Of a stretch of DNA of 8,115 nucleotides, positions 8,009 to 8,115 are shown piece by piece. The DNA comes from Enterovirga sp. (GTDB lineage: Bacteria; Pseudomonadota; Alphaproteobacteria; Rhizobiales; Beijerinckiaceae): assembly GCA_028290385.1 (NCBI GenBank), contig JAQGJZ010000057.1, positions 1 to 8,115 on the forward strand, read 5' to 3'. Within the stretch, counting starts at the first letter, position 1; the number at the start of each line of letters is the position of its first letter. Below the pieces are notes generated by a model that was given only the letters and a program-made list of their open reading frames with translations, made no database searches and was not told where the DNA came from. Both the position numbers and the translations under genes were made by a program.

Positions 8009-8041
8009 CGTTTCTCGCTTGGTGGCGATGACGCGCGCGGC

Positions 8042-8115
8042 TCAGGCCGGGCGCGTGTCGAAGGCGGCGCGCAGGCTCTCGAACTGCGAATGGATCGCCG
8101 GCGCGGCAGGCGCCT
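8042..8115 (-). CDS. C-terminal end of an unidentified gene
   Basis: A minus-strand frame is open from the right edge to a TGA at 8044-8042. It encodes 23 visible residues, APAAPAIHSQFESLRAAFDT then RPA. The stop lies 33 bases from the bidirectional-capable terminator at 7981-8008, which fits the 3' end of a real gene converging on rpmE. The alanine/proline-rich stretch followed by a short amphipathic tail is not enough to name a family. Confidence 0.45.
   Translation of the reverse strand, partial: APAAPAIHSQFESLRAAFDTRPA

Overview
The window is GC-rich chromosomal DNA from an alphaproteobacterium, most likely a Rhizobiales/Hyphomicrobiales member of the Methylobacterium–Microvirga–Bosea type. 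This assignment rests on the PurL and CGFS glutaredoxin sequences as I remember the families, on a cysteine-free L31, and on the purL–bolA–grxD neighbourhood. No database search was run. Every base lies in a gene or in an intergenic stretch shorter than 200 bases.

Layout, left to right. (1) 1-460, minus strand: the N-terminal part of a TadE/TadG-like Flp-pilus-type protein that enters a von Willebrand A domain and runs off the left edge. (2) 461-639: a divergent intergenic region with a nested inverted repeat. (3) 640-2877: purL, then 2900-3136: bolA, both on the plus strand. (4) 3138-4877, minus strand: a NodU/CmcH/TobZ-family O-carbamoyltransferase that converges on bolA with one base between the stop codons. 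(5) 4986-5336: a short, internally deleted DUF29-like gene whose stop codon overlaps the TTG start of grxD. (6) 5333-5668: grxD, a monothiol CGFS glutaredoxin. (7) 5678-7501, minus strand: an MsbA-type half-size ABC exporter. (8) 7502-7665: a divergent promoter region with overlapping -10 elements. (9) 7666-7953: rpmE (ribosomal protein L31), followed by a strong intrinsic terminator at 7981-8008. (10) 8042-8115, minus strand: the C-terminal end of an unidentified gene converging on rpmE.

Most of this is housekeeping: purine synthesis, Fe-S cluster trafficking (BolA plus CGFS glutaredoxin normally form one complex), translation and export. The accessory part is 3138 to about 5300, where a solitary carbamoyltransferase and a remnant-like DUF29 gene sit between bolA and grxD, which are commonly adjacent in alphaproteobacteria. 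This looks like an insertion into a conserved operon and is the part most worth a second look. I see no transposase, integrase, CRISPR array, tRNA, rRNA or clear new multi-gene system.
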